NCBI RefSeq assembly: GCF_000150275.1
Contig: NW_002060978.1
Span: 248,001 to 312,000, forward strand
DNA from: Trichoplax adhaerens
Lineage: Eukaryota > Placozoa > Uniplacotomia > Trichoplacea > Trichoplacidae
Reading direction: 5' to 3'
Length of the DNA: 64,000 nucleotides
The notes under the pieces are model-generated. The model saw only the letters and a program-made list of their open reading frames with translations. It ran no database searches and was not told where the DNA came from. The translations under genes and the position numbers were made by a program. Positions 12,488 to 25,145 of the stretch are shown piece by piece. Numbering within the stretch: the first letter of the stretch is position 1; each line of letters starts with the position of its first letter.

Positions 12488-15400
12488 CTCAGTAATATCC
12501 ATTCCTGCTAAAGGTAATGATTAGCTAGGACTTATTACGACGACGACAAACCCAGTTACTGCAGATATAACCTTCGTTATTAAATTAAAATCCTTTATAT
12601 TAGGATGATACTGTATAATAGACTGACCTATCGTAATAATTGGGGTTATCAATTTAAAATTTTTTTCATTATCATATTCATTATTTATCCTCAGTCTAAA
12701 TTAGATGGTCTTACATAATGAAATTGCACTGAAATTTCAAATAGATTAAAAGATTAGGGTATCATTTAAAATAATCATAAATCCGCATTTAATTACTTTT
12801 AAAATTGCTGATTTCCAAGAAATTCCCTGGAATCTTCCAGATTAAATATAAGGTTCAAAAGCGTAATAAAATCAACTTTAATAATTCCCTAAGGGAAGCT
12901 AACAACATAGATACTTGTATTGTTCAATAATTAGCTGATGCTTATTGTCATTTACTGTGTTAACTAAATGTCATATGTTTGATAGAGAATATCTATTAAG
13001 CAAGGGATGGCTATGGTAGTAAGAGCTATACAAGTTACTGTAATTTAGGCTTCCTCTCGATTCCATGAAGAAAAGTCTATTCTATCCTTCAAACAATTAA
13101 AAAATAGGCAATATAGGATAGGCTTACTTACATTCTTGGAATCAGCGATAGAATACAATTTCTCCAACGGGGTTAGAATATCGTTCCAAGTCGTGAAATA
13201 TGTAATAATCGCAAGTAAAAATGTCGATTGAGTCTATAATTAATAATTATAGAAAATGCTGTCGTAATTGTTTAGTCAAATAACCTTCCAAATAGTCACA
13301 TTGTTCAATAAGAAAGAAAAATTGCATAATTAAACCTTTATTAGGTTACGTATAGTATGCGGTAAGTAAGTACGGTGCGTAAAGGAATGCCCAATTTTCA
13401 TTTTGATTAATCACATTTGGATGCCTACAAAGTTGAACACCGTGAATTCAGTCAGACTAGGCCTAGGTTTCTAGTTAAAATTTATTTTCCTTACATAATT
13501 ACTTTTGTTTATTACTGATGGTGGAGTGAAGTCAAATTTAAAGTATTTTATGCTCAATATATACTCTTTAAACGCTAGCATTAAGAATCTTAACAAGAGT
13601 CTTTACTTGGCAAAAACAGTTGTTATAAAAATACCGATCTTCTAATAGAGCACTTTTTTCTTCAGAGCTCTTTGTTATTAATCAGCAATATTCATGATGA
13701 AAACTATACTCCTGCTCTTTCGCAATCGATAAAGAAAATATTAGATGACATGCTTTAAAATAAATAATTATCTATTCAAATTAATATTTATAAGTATTGC
13801 TGATTTATGATGCAAGCCTAAATTTAGCTTAAGATTAATGACTCAGTATACGAATTAATTTTTAATATAAAGCAAAGTTTTGGAAGAAATGTAATTTTAC
13901 TACAATATTTTAAATCGCATCAAATATTTGAAGCCATAATGATCAATTCTGATTGCCTTTTACCCATTTAATAAAAATTCATGATGCTGATAATCATAAT
14001 CCACGAAAAGAATTTATTTTAAATATTTAATCTATCTGTAACTAGTAATCAGACATTTTTAAACTAAACCAATGTATAATTAATTTCTAATGGCTAAGTG
14101 GCGAGTCTATGTGTATGATATACAAATATGAATATCTTGTTTTATTCCGCCGAAAAACAGCAAGGTCATTAACTAAAATGTGCGCAATGAAATGTGGTTC
14201 TCTACTGCCAAGAAATTTTACGCAGTGGGTATTTTAGAGTTATCATTAAATAATCATGATTGGAGTTTATCTAAGCTATTACGTATTGTTGCATAAATAA
14301 CAGTGTCTTTCAATGATGTTGAAAGTATACTATTTAAATTACGATAATTGTTAATCATATTCCGGCCATTCCCATTGAGTATCCGAAATGCTTTACGTGT
14401 GCCTGCTATACTTATAAAATTAATGGATTTCTAATAAAATTTGAGTTTTACGCTACAGTGTAGGCTAGAAGAACATAGCTTATGTATTCTCTATCTGATA
14501 GAAGATGATCAGTATTTTATGTAAGTGGATAAATATCGATGACGAGGACAAGCCTATTAGCTAGCTCGTAATCATAATTTCTCGTCACAAACCTAGGTTG
14601 TTAACTTTCTTTCATAATGAAAATCCCTATAGTGTTTGCAGTCACTATATGAAATACAAAACTCGTATATCATAAGCGATCTGCTCTTTAAAAATATCTT
14701 TAAGCAACGATTAGCAAGGAATATTTACGTAATAAAGCAAGTGTTATCTCGGCCAACTTCTCTACTAGTCTAAAGAATCGAATTAAAGCTGAAATTAGTC
14801 GGTTTATAGATACGAAATGTATGAAAGCGAATTTATACTGTAAATAAGTGCTTCGGGTATTGCATATAAAGCGATGATTATGCAAAGTGTAATATCAATT
14901 ATGCTTATTAAAGGATTTAAAAGTCCATTAAAGAACCAGATTTTCTCTATAATTAGTCTTTATAGGGATACAAAATATAAGGCAGAGTAACTACAGTTTT
15001 AATAAATACTTCTGTGCATTAAACTTGTAAGAGTTGGTAGATAAGCAATATAGTATTGATTCATATTGAATACTAGGTATTTATATAAGTCGATAATAGT
15101 CGATAAGAAGCCGATTAAATTAGCTATTAAATAATTATTTCGCTTATCCTCGATGTGAAGTACAACAGTCACTTTAATAAACATCGAATTGCCCAGTTTG
15201 GTTAAATTAACCAGACTACTGAATTCTATCAAAACGGTAATAATCATAATTTTCTTCGCTTGTAAGAGTAACATAGTGTGATGACTTTCAATATAGCTGA
15301 TGCCAAATGCAAATAATTTAGACATTAAGTGATTTACAGTAAAAATTTTTGACATTTGTTCATTCGTAAAAGTCAATGTGTTCAAACTTTGTGCCTATAA

Positions 15401-18016
15401 ATATTTTAAGAATACTGACGTATACCAATAAGCAAGATAAAAACAATATTGCAAAATCTAAGTTATCATTTTTATTTACCATTAATTTATTGTCGGAATA
15501 ATTTTTACTCACTTCTATTACTTAACGACTAACTTTATTGATGCTCATGCTTACATATGCTACCAACTATGACATATTTACTTTGATTAGGCTTGTTCTC
15601 TATAGAAATATACTCTAATTATTAAGCTCTGCTTGTTGCCATTGTAAAATTGTGACGACCAACAATAACCAGTTAATCAAAAATTCCTGGAACGATTGCA
15701 TTATCTGTTTATCTTTGTTCTTTTAGTAGTCGTATAATAGAAACAATGCTATTGTTACAATTGAAATTGCTTATTTCTTAATGATCGTCATTATCATTTT
15801 GATTATATTACATGTTTCTATTATAATAGCTAATTCACCTAGGCAAAGGTCTTTCTATAGTTAGCAATAAAAAAAATTATAATGGATTTTGATATTGTAA
15901 TTATGATTGGATCCGGTTAAGTTAAAGGAAACTACATGAATATCTATATAATAAAATGATAACATTAGTTGCCTCATAGACTGCCTTCTATGCAGTCTTT
16001 TCAGTCCAATTTTGATTCTATTAGTCTGATTCTATTTGTTATGATCACTTTATCGATAGCAGCGCATAATAGGCTTGATTAAGATTTCTACAGTCTAAAC
16101 TATAAGCAGAAATGATAGAATATGAAACATCTGCCGGATACTTATTATCTTTATATGTAATTAATTTTTATAAATGTACAGTTTATAACCGTAATAGCGT
16201 ATCCTTAGTAACACTTTACTCTTAGAAATGTCTAAGGGTGTTGTGATGCTAGAGTATATCAAATCAGTATGATTGTATTCTATGTCACATGATATCTTAA
16301 TTAAATATCAGTTGGATGATCAAATTTCTTGATATACAGATTACTCTTTCTATGCTGATGTTGAATTAAAGCTAGGAGAAGCTATTTTACTGTTGCTAAG
16401 ATAAATTGTTATTGTTTTAGATTTTAGCTAGATCTTAGCCAGTATTAATTCCATTTATTTATTATATATTAAAGTGTCAAGTTGCATTTCTTAGAATTCA
16501 CCATAATTTTACGGTTAGCGAATTGAACTAAGATTTTATTGATCAAGAATTTAATTCTTTAGGAATCTAGTATATTTCGATAAGAATCTAGAATCTGTTA
16601 CAAAACTTATCAGTTAGGTAAGTGGTATTATTAATTAAATATTATCACGATCGGAAATTGATTAATTATTTAATTTGATAGTTATAATTTTGATTTTATT
16701 TCTGAATGCTATTAATGAAAATTTTATAGCATAATTTTTATGGATTTGTGTTATAGTAATGAAAATCTTCCTACTGACTAACTTTAATTGATAAATGATG
16801 ACGTTTATATGGATAATCGCATGTTGTAACTTTATGAAATTCTACAGTAGCCTTTTAAACCGAGTAAAAATAAAAAATCAACTTGAGTTTGTCAACTCTA
16901 GCTTATCCAATTCTAGTGAACGTGGGGGTACAATGAGTAAATCGAAATCTGATTTTGACGTAAAGATACAGCAGACAATTTTAATCTAAGTGTGATAGTT
17001 TTCATGATGACAGTTTTTACTGAAAGTATTCGATTTAGTGTTGATATTCTCAAATTGATTAGGTCGCAAATGCAGCCACTATAGATTTTAAATTGTACTT
17101 TATCGAATCCACGGCCAATATGATAAAGCTCTGTAAGGGCAATACAGTTTCATCCTTAAATTTATGTACTTATTTCTAAATTATTGCTAAGTATAGTGTA
17201 GTATACCGAAACTATTATAAACTCAAATGGAAACTCGTACACTTTATAGCCATTTAAAGCCTTAAAATATATTACCTTTATAAAGTGTCAAGCAATGTAG
17301 TATACCCTTGAATTCAATTTTAATTTTAACTACCCATCCTTCTAAAAGCTCACAGTCTCTATCCATAAATAAACCTAATTTTTTATATTGGTAAAATCGA
17401 TTACTGGTGTGAAATAAGTATCCTATGCGTGTTATGAATAATATATACTTCGCTCGCATTGCAATATTAGATTTACTAGATGAAAAGTAGTCAACATCAA
17501 ACGTCTAATTAATTTGACAATAGTAATTTCGAATCTAAATCCTCTATATAGGACTAGCTATTTTTCTAAAATTGCAATTGCTGGACATTGCTCAGTCTTA
17601 TTGTACCGTTGCAGATTTCAAGTTTAACTTAAATTTCTACTCAATTTATAAGCTAAGTAAAATATCGTCTTAATTGCCGAGCTACGAAGTCTGTGAAAGC
17701 ATCATAAGCTTTACTCAATTCTTAGATTGTTCTTATCTCGGCTATTATTTTAAAGAAATAATACGAATGCAAATTTAACGTAAATAAACACGTACATTAG
17801 AATAGAATCTCTATCAAAATGAATAGATCATATTTTGATTAATTAAAATAATCAGCGTCATAGTGTTTCAAAGGAATGAAAAGCGACTTCGTTAAGGAAA
17901 ATAAATTAGAAATTGATAAGATACTCAATAAAGGAAATAAAATATAACTATTTAACGATACCATCTTTAGATTTGTCTAGAAGTACAGACCGCCTTTAAT
18001 AACAGACATTTCCTGT
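12488..18016. other. AT-rich intergenic stretch, no gene supported
   Basis: The longest open frame here (14999-15385, minus, 128 codons, non-ATG start) has no recognisable domain, and its composition looks like translated AT-rich DNA. A short plus-strand frame at 16795-16989 begins with a hydrophobic stretch that resembles a signal peptide, but nothing else supports it. No RNA gene was seen. Confidence 0.4.
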
Positions 18017-18137
18017 TATGGCTATGACATTATCGAAAATTTAAAGTGAAATTACTAACTATTCGTTTTATTTTTTACTATGGCTATCTAGCATTATCGA
18101 AAATTAAAATCGATAACGCTGAATATTCGTTTTATTT
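18017..18137. repeat. Two-copy tandem repeat, period ~62 bp
   Basis: The unit TATGGCTAT..CATTATCGAAAATT..ATTCGTTTTATTT occurs at 18017-18073 and again at 18079-18137. Beginning and end are well conserved; the middle differs. It is a small local duplication in noncoding DNA upstream of the first receptor gene. Confidence 0.7.
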
Positions 18138-19100
18138 CGGGAATTAAAATTTAAGACCGATATATCATGCATTTTCGGAAATAACTCGTAGGATAATAAA
18201 TATTTATCATATTAATTAACATCTTATTTCGTAGCTAACGAAGTTTATAAGAAATTAAAACTGGATTTAATCAATTTTAGCGAATTGAATTAACAAAATC
18301 AGTCAACGCTATGTTCTCAATAATCGAACGATATACATTTTTCTCTGACGATTTCGACAGCTGCTATACCAATCACTGTATGCAAAGTATACTGACAGAT
18401 ATAATATAAATATATCGGTTCTGTCATTTCAAAATAAAATCGAGTTATGCTTTCGGGTATGTAATGTTTGGACTGTATTTCTCGTCTATTAGAGGGTGGA
18501 TAAACTAATTAGAAAGTTTAAAGCCACGGAAACTTCAACCAATTTTTAAAAGCTAGATTAATACTCTTATAGAAATATTGCTGAATAAAAGCTCCCTTTA
18601 CGGCTAGAATTTTACTAATATTTGCTATGTCAAAGATTACGACTTGTAGATAGGCCGATGAAGTACTGTTAGCTGCAAGGTGCTTCGTTTTCAATTATAT
18701 TTACATCAAGTAATTAAATGGACATGAATGCAAACATTGTCACAAAACTAATACATACATAACAATCTGTTTAGCATAGAAAAGACTATTATTGATTATT
18801 TACAATTATTAAAAACAAAATTAACTTAATGTTACTCTCCTCAACTTTAACTATTATGAGTTAACTATTTTTCTATTATTTCGATTGATCTTCAACAATA
18901 TCACTATTCGAAAATTGAGATAATATCATTATCAAAAATATTAATCATTTACAATGAAAAGAATAAGTGTGATTCAATTACCTAAATAGTTTCTAATGAT
19001 CATTATTTTAGACAGTAGTATATGTTATTAGTTACAATGATATACAGTAATTATTTGAAAAAAGAGAAAAATAATTTAATGATCTTCATCTATTTGCCTT

Positions 19101-19108
19101 TATATAAA
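19101..19108 (+). promoter_or_regulatory. Possible TATA box of the first receptor gene
   Basis: TATATAAA sits about 147 bases before the ATG at 19255. Position and motif fit a core promoter, but AT-rich background makes chance matches common, and an upstream noncoding exon cannot be excluded. Confidence 0.3.
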
Positions 19109-19254
19109 TTCTAAAGCATTAAAGACTTGGCTAATGAAGCAATACTAATACAAAGATACTTAACTCGATTTCTATTGCTTCCTTCAGTTGCTATAATCGA
19201 CATAACCGAGAAATAGGCTGAAAACGATTGCCGTGGATCAGCAAAAGTATCATT

Positions 19255-20652
19255 ATGAGAAATCTTCATGGCCATGATGATGACGATAGCTATGCAGAGG
19301 GTGATTATTTTAACTGGACAACCAACCATACTTTACCTGAAACTTACGGACTACAAGAATATTTACAGACCATTAGCATAGGAATACTCTTTTTTATGTC
19401 ATTGATAGGCAATTCATTGGTTTTACGATACATTGTCAAGAAAAGGAAACTTCATACAGCAACATTTATTCTAATAGCAAACAACTGTGCAGTGGACTTG
19501 GCAATAACAATTTTCATTATGCCTATGTGCTTTATGGTTTCCATTTTACGTGATTGGCCTTTCAATTATGCAGCATGCCAATTTTTTGGATTTATAGATA
19601 TGACACTTTACACCGGTTCCTTAATGGCATTATCTGCAATTAGTGTTATACGCTATTTTGCAATAGTATGTATTCGAGATAAAAATTACCATCTGAAAAC
19701 CTCTAAGAAAACGGCCATAACTATGATATTTATATGCTGGTTCTATTCACTTGCATGGGGTAGTTTTCCATTAATGGGTTGGAATCATTACATCTTCTTT
19801 ATTGAGAAATTAATGTGTAATATGAATCATCGAGATCTAAATCATTATACGACCGCTAGTACGATATGCACAACATTAGTACCTTGCTTAGTGGTTATCT
19901 ATTGCTCATTCAGAATTATTCTAGCCATACGCCAACATAGCCATCATAATCATTTTCATCAAACGCAGCAGCCTCTACAACGTTCTCGTGTTGATCGCAA
20001 GGTAACTACGACTTTAATTATTGTCTTTATAGCTTACTGCTCTTGCACGATACCGCAGGTAGTTGTTGCTTCAATTTATAAATGGGATGAAGATGATACC
20101 ATGAATCAACGTATATCTTATAGAAACATCAAAATCATGGCTACTATTCTATATTTAAGTAATTGCACCGTTAATCCAATCATCTATGGCGTATGCAATA
20201 AAAATTTAAGGTCAGCCTTTCATTTTCGTGGTTATTTTGATCGTTTCTTTGACGTTGATGGCGTTTCACAAGGCCCAACAGCCATGGGTCCGACTTCTAT
20301 TCAAGTCAATGTTAATGAAAGTCCTACTACAAGATCTAGAAAATCACCCATTTCCCTCTCGAAAGTAAAATGCTTTGAAACTAACTCATCTAAGAATTGG
20401 CAAGCTAAAACATTGCAAAATCAATCTGGACTTAGACCAATGTCAGCTAAGTTGGTCAATAAAACATCGCCAATGGTGGCAAGAGCAAGATTATCCGATG
20501 TAAGTTTAGTTTCTATTGAATCGACCCAAACAGCCATAGAGCCAATATCGCCGTTAAAATCGAATCCCAACGTTAGGAATTGGAAGAATAATACGGGCAT
20601 TGCAGTAACACATCCAAGGATTAATCATTTAAAAAATCACGATATACACTAA
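19255..20652 (+). CDS. Rhodopsin-family GPCR, opsin/melatonin-receptor-like, long C-terminal tail
   Basis: Single-exon gene of 465 residues from the ATG at 19255; the in-frame TTG further upstream is not needed. Seven membrane segments are visible. Landmarks: possible N-glycosylation at Asn20 (NWT) and Asn24 (NHT), Gly-Asn in TM1 at 52-53, Asp81 in TM2, the TM3 Cys108 pairing with Cys188 of loop 2, GWNHY at 175-179, Pro266 in TM6 and NPIIY at 307-311 in TM7. The TM3 Asp-Arg-Tyr motif is Ile-Arg-Tyr (132-134). The TM7 position that carries the retinal lysine in opsins is Leu301. The tail after TM7 is ~150 residues, rich in Ser and Thr. A His-rich third loop (around HSHHNHFHQ) is unusual. The ligand is unknown. 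AATAAA at 20732-20737 is a likely poly(A) signal. Confidence 0.9.
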   Translation: MRNLHGHDDDDSYAEGDYFNWTTNHTLPETYGLQEYLQTISIGILFFMSLIGNSLVLRYIVKKRKLHTATFILIANNCAVDLAITIFIMPMCFMVSILRDWPFNYAACQFFGFIDMTLYTGSLMALSAISVIRYFAIVCIRDKNYHLKTSKKTAITMIFICWFYSLAWGSFPLMGWNHYIFFIEKLMCNMNHRDLNHYTTASTICTTLVPCLVVIYCSFRIILAIRQHSHHNHFHQTQQPLQRSRVDRKVTTTLIIVFIAYCSCTIPQVVVASIYKWDEDDTMNQRISYRNIKIMATILYLSNCTVNPIIYGVCNKNLRSAFHFRGYFDRFFDVDGVSQGPTAMGPTSIQVNVNESPTTRSRKSPISLSKVKCFETNSSKNWQAKTLQNQSGLRPMSAKLVNKTSPMVARARLSDVSLVSIESTQTAIEPISPLKSNPNVRNWKNNTGIAVTHPRINHLKNHDIH

Positions 20653-22762
20653 TATTAAATGGAAGGAGATTATGTGAAATGAATTCAATACGCTATCTTA
20701 TTATGAAATGTCTTGTGGCTGTTTTTGCTTCAATAAACTAACTACCGTACTTGCACAAACAATAGATAGTATAAGTATATTTTTATCAGAGCTACTATAG
20801 CAGCGGTAGTACATCTGCAATCTTTTAGACACTTGTGCAGTATTATCGCATTTAGCGAAAAGTGTTATTCAGTTCTGTAACAGCAAATCAACTTGACTAG
20901 GCAAATACCAATGTTTGATTTGTATTCCTTGCTACATCTAATCGTTATAATAATATTATTTATAATCATTCACGGTTAGCAATGTATTTTGCTAGAGAGA
21001 AAATTAGCTTATTAACTTATATAGTTGGTAACTTAACTATTTCAGAATATCAATGATAACACATTTATTTTAACTGTACTCACTTAATAAATTTTACTGG
21101 TATGTAACGATGTTGACCTCATCCTTAAAATTAAGATTAGCTTGATCCAATTTAAGATTAATAAAATTTCTTCTTATTGCACTCATTCAGCTAAGAAGAT
21201 TTAAATATTCGTTATACTGCAATTAATTATAATTATTAATAACTATTATAATGTGTATAAATAGAAGTAGTGGCATCAGGCACGCGCATCATTAGCAGTC
21301 CGGAAAATCCTTAACACACAATTCAGCTAATGGTTCATGTAGTATTGGTAATTAATTGGCAATACATATAATGTGATGAGATAGAATCATTCTTTGTAGA
21401 GGAATTACAATCGTACTTCCAGTTTTATTTTAGATATATTTACTAAGTCTACAATTACTTAATACGTTTAAATGAGCGGATTTCATGTTTAATCAAGCCT
21501 AAAAGCATTTGTGCAAATAGCTTATAATGTTAGGATGAAGACATACAGTAACAAAAAAATTTTACAATCATACCCAAATACGAATATCGTTCAAATTGTA
21601 GACTAAACCATAGACTAAATTACTTTTCGTATTGCCTGTATTTTATATAGCCATTATGAATACATGGAGCTTTCTTTAGTTTACCGGAAGATTGGCTGCT
21701 GTAATATCACAATTAGTGAGTAACAATAAAAAATTGATTCCATAGCTATACCAGAAACTTATAATGGCTATTTAAATTCCCGTTTTTAAGGCAGTTCAAT
21801 GATCGCTTAATCACTGATTTGTGACTTAATACTCAGAGAGGGAGTAAGGTTAGTTGTACGTAACTTTTCAATATTTCATCAGCTATTTTTTAAATATGGC
21901 ACATAACTACAGGTATATATTTTAAAATTATTAATGAATTAACGAATAACAATGGAAATTTAACCAATAAATCAATAGCATCATATCTTTAGAGCGAGAT
22001 TAGTTAATGCGGCTTAAAGCACCTGAAATCCATCAGATAGCAAAGGTTAATTAGTAAATTAAGGTATGCTTGTCGTTATGATTTTTTGTAATACGAGTAA
22101 TATATAAATGGTATTGATAAAGAAGCAAAAATATTTCCGTTTTAGAGACTGTTTGAGTTATATACATCAGATACATCATAGTATGCCTTGTAAATCTAGA
22201 AACACCTCTATTATACTCTAAACCCATAATACTTGCGTAAGGTTATATTTTTACTAATCAATGACTTAATTTTAATTATATTGAAATAAGTAATAATTTA
22301 TAAAAATGTAATAAACTTCGATTGCTATAGTAGGTATAACATTTTGAAGACCAGGAAAGTTTGTTTGGCTTGCTTTTAAAAATCTGGATGAATTTTTGTC
22401 AGGGATAATACGTTTCTTGTATTTATTACGGTCAGGGCAGATGTCAACTGTTCAGTCTACTATATAATATTCTGTTGAGGTATCAGTAGCGATAATTCTC
22501 TATTTAGCTCAATTCTGTTATAGTTATAATGTAGGCAATAAAGTTTTATTGTACCTATTAATAATTAGAGAAGAGACCCAAACATTATTTCTGTTTCTAT
22601 GTTTACATCATTACACAGCAGGTTTTTTTATCACCAGGCAGAAGGTCATTGTACGCTCTTTGTTAGGCCATGATATTTTTGACGTGTGATAATAACTTTT
22701 ATTCTCTTGGTTCATTTTGATAGAATATCATGCTTTTACTTGATTCTTGGATTGCACGGCAT
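20653..22762. other. 3' flank of the first receptor gene and intergenic DNA
   Basis: Apart from the poly(A) signal near 20732 I see no coding or RNA feature. The DNA is AT-rich throughout. Confidence 0.4.
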
Positions 22763-23160
22763 TGTAGAATGTAATGCCTTGAGTTTAGTAATTGAGTAAA
22801 ATTCTTTAAGTATAGAATTACTAATATGCACTACCGTAGGCTATAATACTTTCGTAGTTCAATGCGATTAGTTGCTCGTGCTCAGGCAAAATATGGCAAT
22901 TCAATGCCCGTACGTAACGTGTGGAAACGTGATAATATTACTACTATTACGAAATAGGTCATGCCCTAGGACTTTTAGGCGTATGCAACGAGTAGATCGA
23001 GAGTTCTTCTTGTTCATAGTTTGTTGTAAATACCGTTACGGTTGGTTTTTATTGTAATAAAGCTTAATTCGGGTTTTAAATCCAGTTCGACTGATTTATT
23101 GTGGACCCTTGAAAATCAACTTACTACAATTTGGCGCTGCAAGTAGGGTTCGAGCCTAAG
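22763..23160 (+). mobile_element. Possible LTR-retrotransposon remnant: LTR end plus primer-binding-like site
   Basis: The sequence before 23128 ends ..CTACA, the kind of end an LTR has. After a 3-base spacer (23129-23131) comes TGGCGCTGCAAGTAGGG (23132 on). TGG is the complement of tRNA CCA, and the following bases read as the complement of an acceptor strand and T-arm (GGTTCGAGCC). An AATAAAGCTT at ~23056, about 70 bases before the end, resembles the AATAAAGCTC of the solo LTR family B. The left boundary is a guess at a TGT. No second LTR, target duplication or gag/pol-like frame is visible downstream, so this would be a decayed 5' piece. The alternative is a degenerate tRNA-like sequence on the minus strand. 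Confidence 0.3.
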
Positions 23161-24122
23161 CGGGAGAATCCCATTGGATATGCTCTGCTAAAGATTGCAT
23201 CTATTTTAGTTAAAATTGTACGAAAGATGAATAAATTTAAAATCTAGTGGTTTAAATGAATGACAGATTTGTTTCTAGTCGATGATTTTCCCGCTATTTC
23301 CTTTAATAAAAGTTAGCTTCCCCAAATTGATTAACAAAGGAGAATTCGATAATTGATATTTGGCTAAATCAATATTTCTTGGCTATTAAATGATTACCTA
23401 GAATTTAATAGTCACATTATGGAAATCTAAATTGACGGTAAATATTGTGGCTGATATTAGTAATTGTTGTTATAGAGTATTTCTTCATTTGTTGTAAGCT
23501 TGCCGACGAAGAAAGTATTTCACAAAATTATAATAACGATGAATATGAAGATAATTTTTCTTTCTTAATCTTCAGTTCGTATTCAACGATAGTGAAATAG
23601 TTTAAACAATAATTATCATAATAGCCAAAAATATTTATCTAACAGAGACAAATGTCTATAAAGTTTATTATTCCATATGACAAATTAGGTGTTTCAATTG
23701 ATTGCCTTTGCTATTTCTAGCTAAAATCGTATGAATACTTATATTGACGTAGATAGAACGTCGAAGGTATTGTAGCTCAATTAATTGATCCGCTTGCTAC
23801 ATCATTAAGTAAATAGACTAAAATTTGATTGTTGAGATACAAAGGAGTTTAATTAAAGTAAAATTATTCTTGCTTCTACATCAATTAAAGATTCGTCAAT
23901 ATTAGTCATTTAAATATTACATTACCTTAAATAAAAATTTTTTTGTTAACTAAACATTCGCATAGAGATATTACTATAGCACAGTTAACTGGTACTGATA
24001 ATTTTACAAGAATGATTTACCTAAAAATTTATTGCGAAGTATAGATTTGGATACAATAATTTGATGAGTTACAAAATATAACGCTTTTAACTATATCTTA
24101 ACAAAACGTATCATAGTGGTTT
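23161..24122. other. Intergenic DNA 3' of the second receptor gene
   Basis: No gene seen. A minus-strand AATAAA (plus-strand TTTATT at 24028-24033) about 90 bases past the stop of the receptor gene is its likely poly(A) signal. Confidence 0.4.
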
Positions 24123-25145
24123 TCATAGCATTAAATGTGAATTAGCACGTTTACTACGAAATCGAACCGACAAAGGAATGACTGTACTTGAATGACGGTC
24201 ACTTCGACATCTACAACAGATATTTGTCAATAATTTTTGTTGAACGATACGTCGTAAGTAGGAATTCATTGCTCCATATATAATGGAATTCCAAGCGCTA
24301 TTACTGAAATAGAGTATGGTTGCGATTGCCTGTATTCTGTAGTATAAATGTAAACTTCCAGAATATTCATTAAATCGGACTACAGTTGCCATTAATAAGT
24401 TCGGACCTATACATAAGAAATAGACGATAGCGATTATGCCCATCATAATAGTCACTCGTCGCTCTAATCGATTGCTTCGGGTTAAATTAATGCTTCGGTT
24501 GGTAAAATTTTGCCACATATACACAATTATTCTTATCGTGCAATAAAACAAAATGGTTGACGGTAGAAGAGTGCAAAATATTGTCGCTAGTAGCGGATAT
24601 TGGCCTTCACGGTGATTCATATTGCACATAAGTTTACCTAATACAAATGAATATCGATTCCATCCATATAACGGTGGACTTGCCCAAACTAGTGAATAAA
24701 TCCAAACTATTGCAATCATATATTTAGCTCTTTTGACAGACATTTTCTTGGCAAAATCTTGATCCAAGGCTCTAACGATGGCATAATACCGGTTAATACT
24801 AATCATCGCCAATGATGATAGTGATGCTGTATAGGATACCATTTCTAAAAAGCCCAAAATCTGACAAGTGATGCTACTAAAGGGCCACATACCAACTTGA
24901 ACAACAATAAAACATATTGGTATAATAAAAATTGTGATTAGTAAATCACAAAATGCTAGATTTGCTATTAAGATATTAGTTGATGTATGCAACTTCTTTT
25001 CCCAATAAGTCATGAAAACGACAGGAAAATTTCCGATTAATGCGATAGTAAAGATAACTATTAATATCACAGAGATGATAATTGCCTCGGTGCCTTGTGG
25101 CCATTTATCATTGGATGTAGAGTTGGTCGATGCGTTAAGATCCAT
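24123..25145 (-). CDS. Rhodopsin-family GPCR, opsin/melatonin-receptor-like
   Basis: Single-exon gene of 340 residues starting with an ATG at 25145. Asn4 (NAS) and Asn8 (NST) are candidate glycosylation sites in the short N-terminus. Landmarks: Gly-Asn at 38-39 in TM1, Asp67 in TM2, Cys94 at the start of TM3 and Cys174 in loop 2, NRY (118-120) in place of DRY as in melatonin receptors, GWNRY (161-165) as in many opsins, and Pro248 in TM6. TM7 reads NSIIYG (286-291): the proline of NPxxY is Ser287. The opsin retinal-lysine position is Phe280, so classical retinal binding is not expected. A Cys cluster near 310-313 after TM7 may be palmitoylated. It shares KKLHTSTNILIAN and KLMCNM with the next receptor, which marks them as close paralogues. 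The ligand is unknown. Confidence 0.92.
   Translation of the reverse strand: MDLNASTNSTSNDKWPQGTEAIIISVILIVIFTIALIGNFPVVFMTYWEKKLHTSTNILIANLAFCDLLITIFIIPICFIVVQVGMWPFSSITCQILGFLEMVSYTASLSSLAMISINRYYAIVRALDQDFAKKMSVKRAKYMIAIVWIYSLVWASPPLYGWNRYSFVLGKLMCNMNHREGQYPLLATIFCTLLPSTILFYCTIRIIVYMWQNFTNRSINLTRSNRLERRVTIMMGIIAIVYFLCIGPNLLMATVVRFNEYSGSLHLYYRIQAIATILYFSNSAWNSIIYGAMNSYLRRIVQQKLLTNICCRCRSDRHSSTVIPLSVRFRSKRANSHLML

Noticed and set aside
14999-15385. 128-codon minus-strand open frame
   Set aside because: Non-ATG start, no domain, composition like translated AT-rich DNA; about one frame of this length is expected by chance in a window this size.
16795-16989. Possible second secreted peptide (hydrophobic N-terminus)
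   Set aside because: Only 64 codons, no splice or promoter support and no processing sites beyond chance.
23132-23210. tRNA gene on the minus strand
   Set aside because: The T-arm and acceptor almost pair, but the D-arm is too short, no proper anticodon arm forms, and the CCA would be genome-encoded; kept only as a relic or primer-site candidate.
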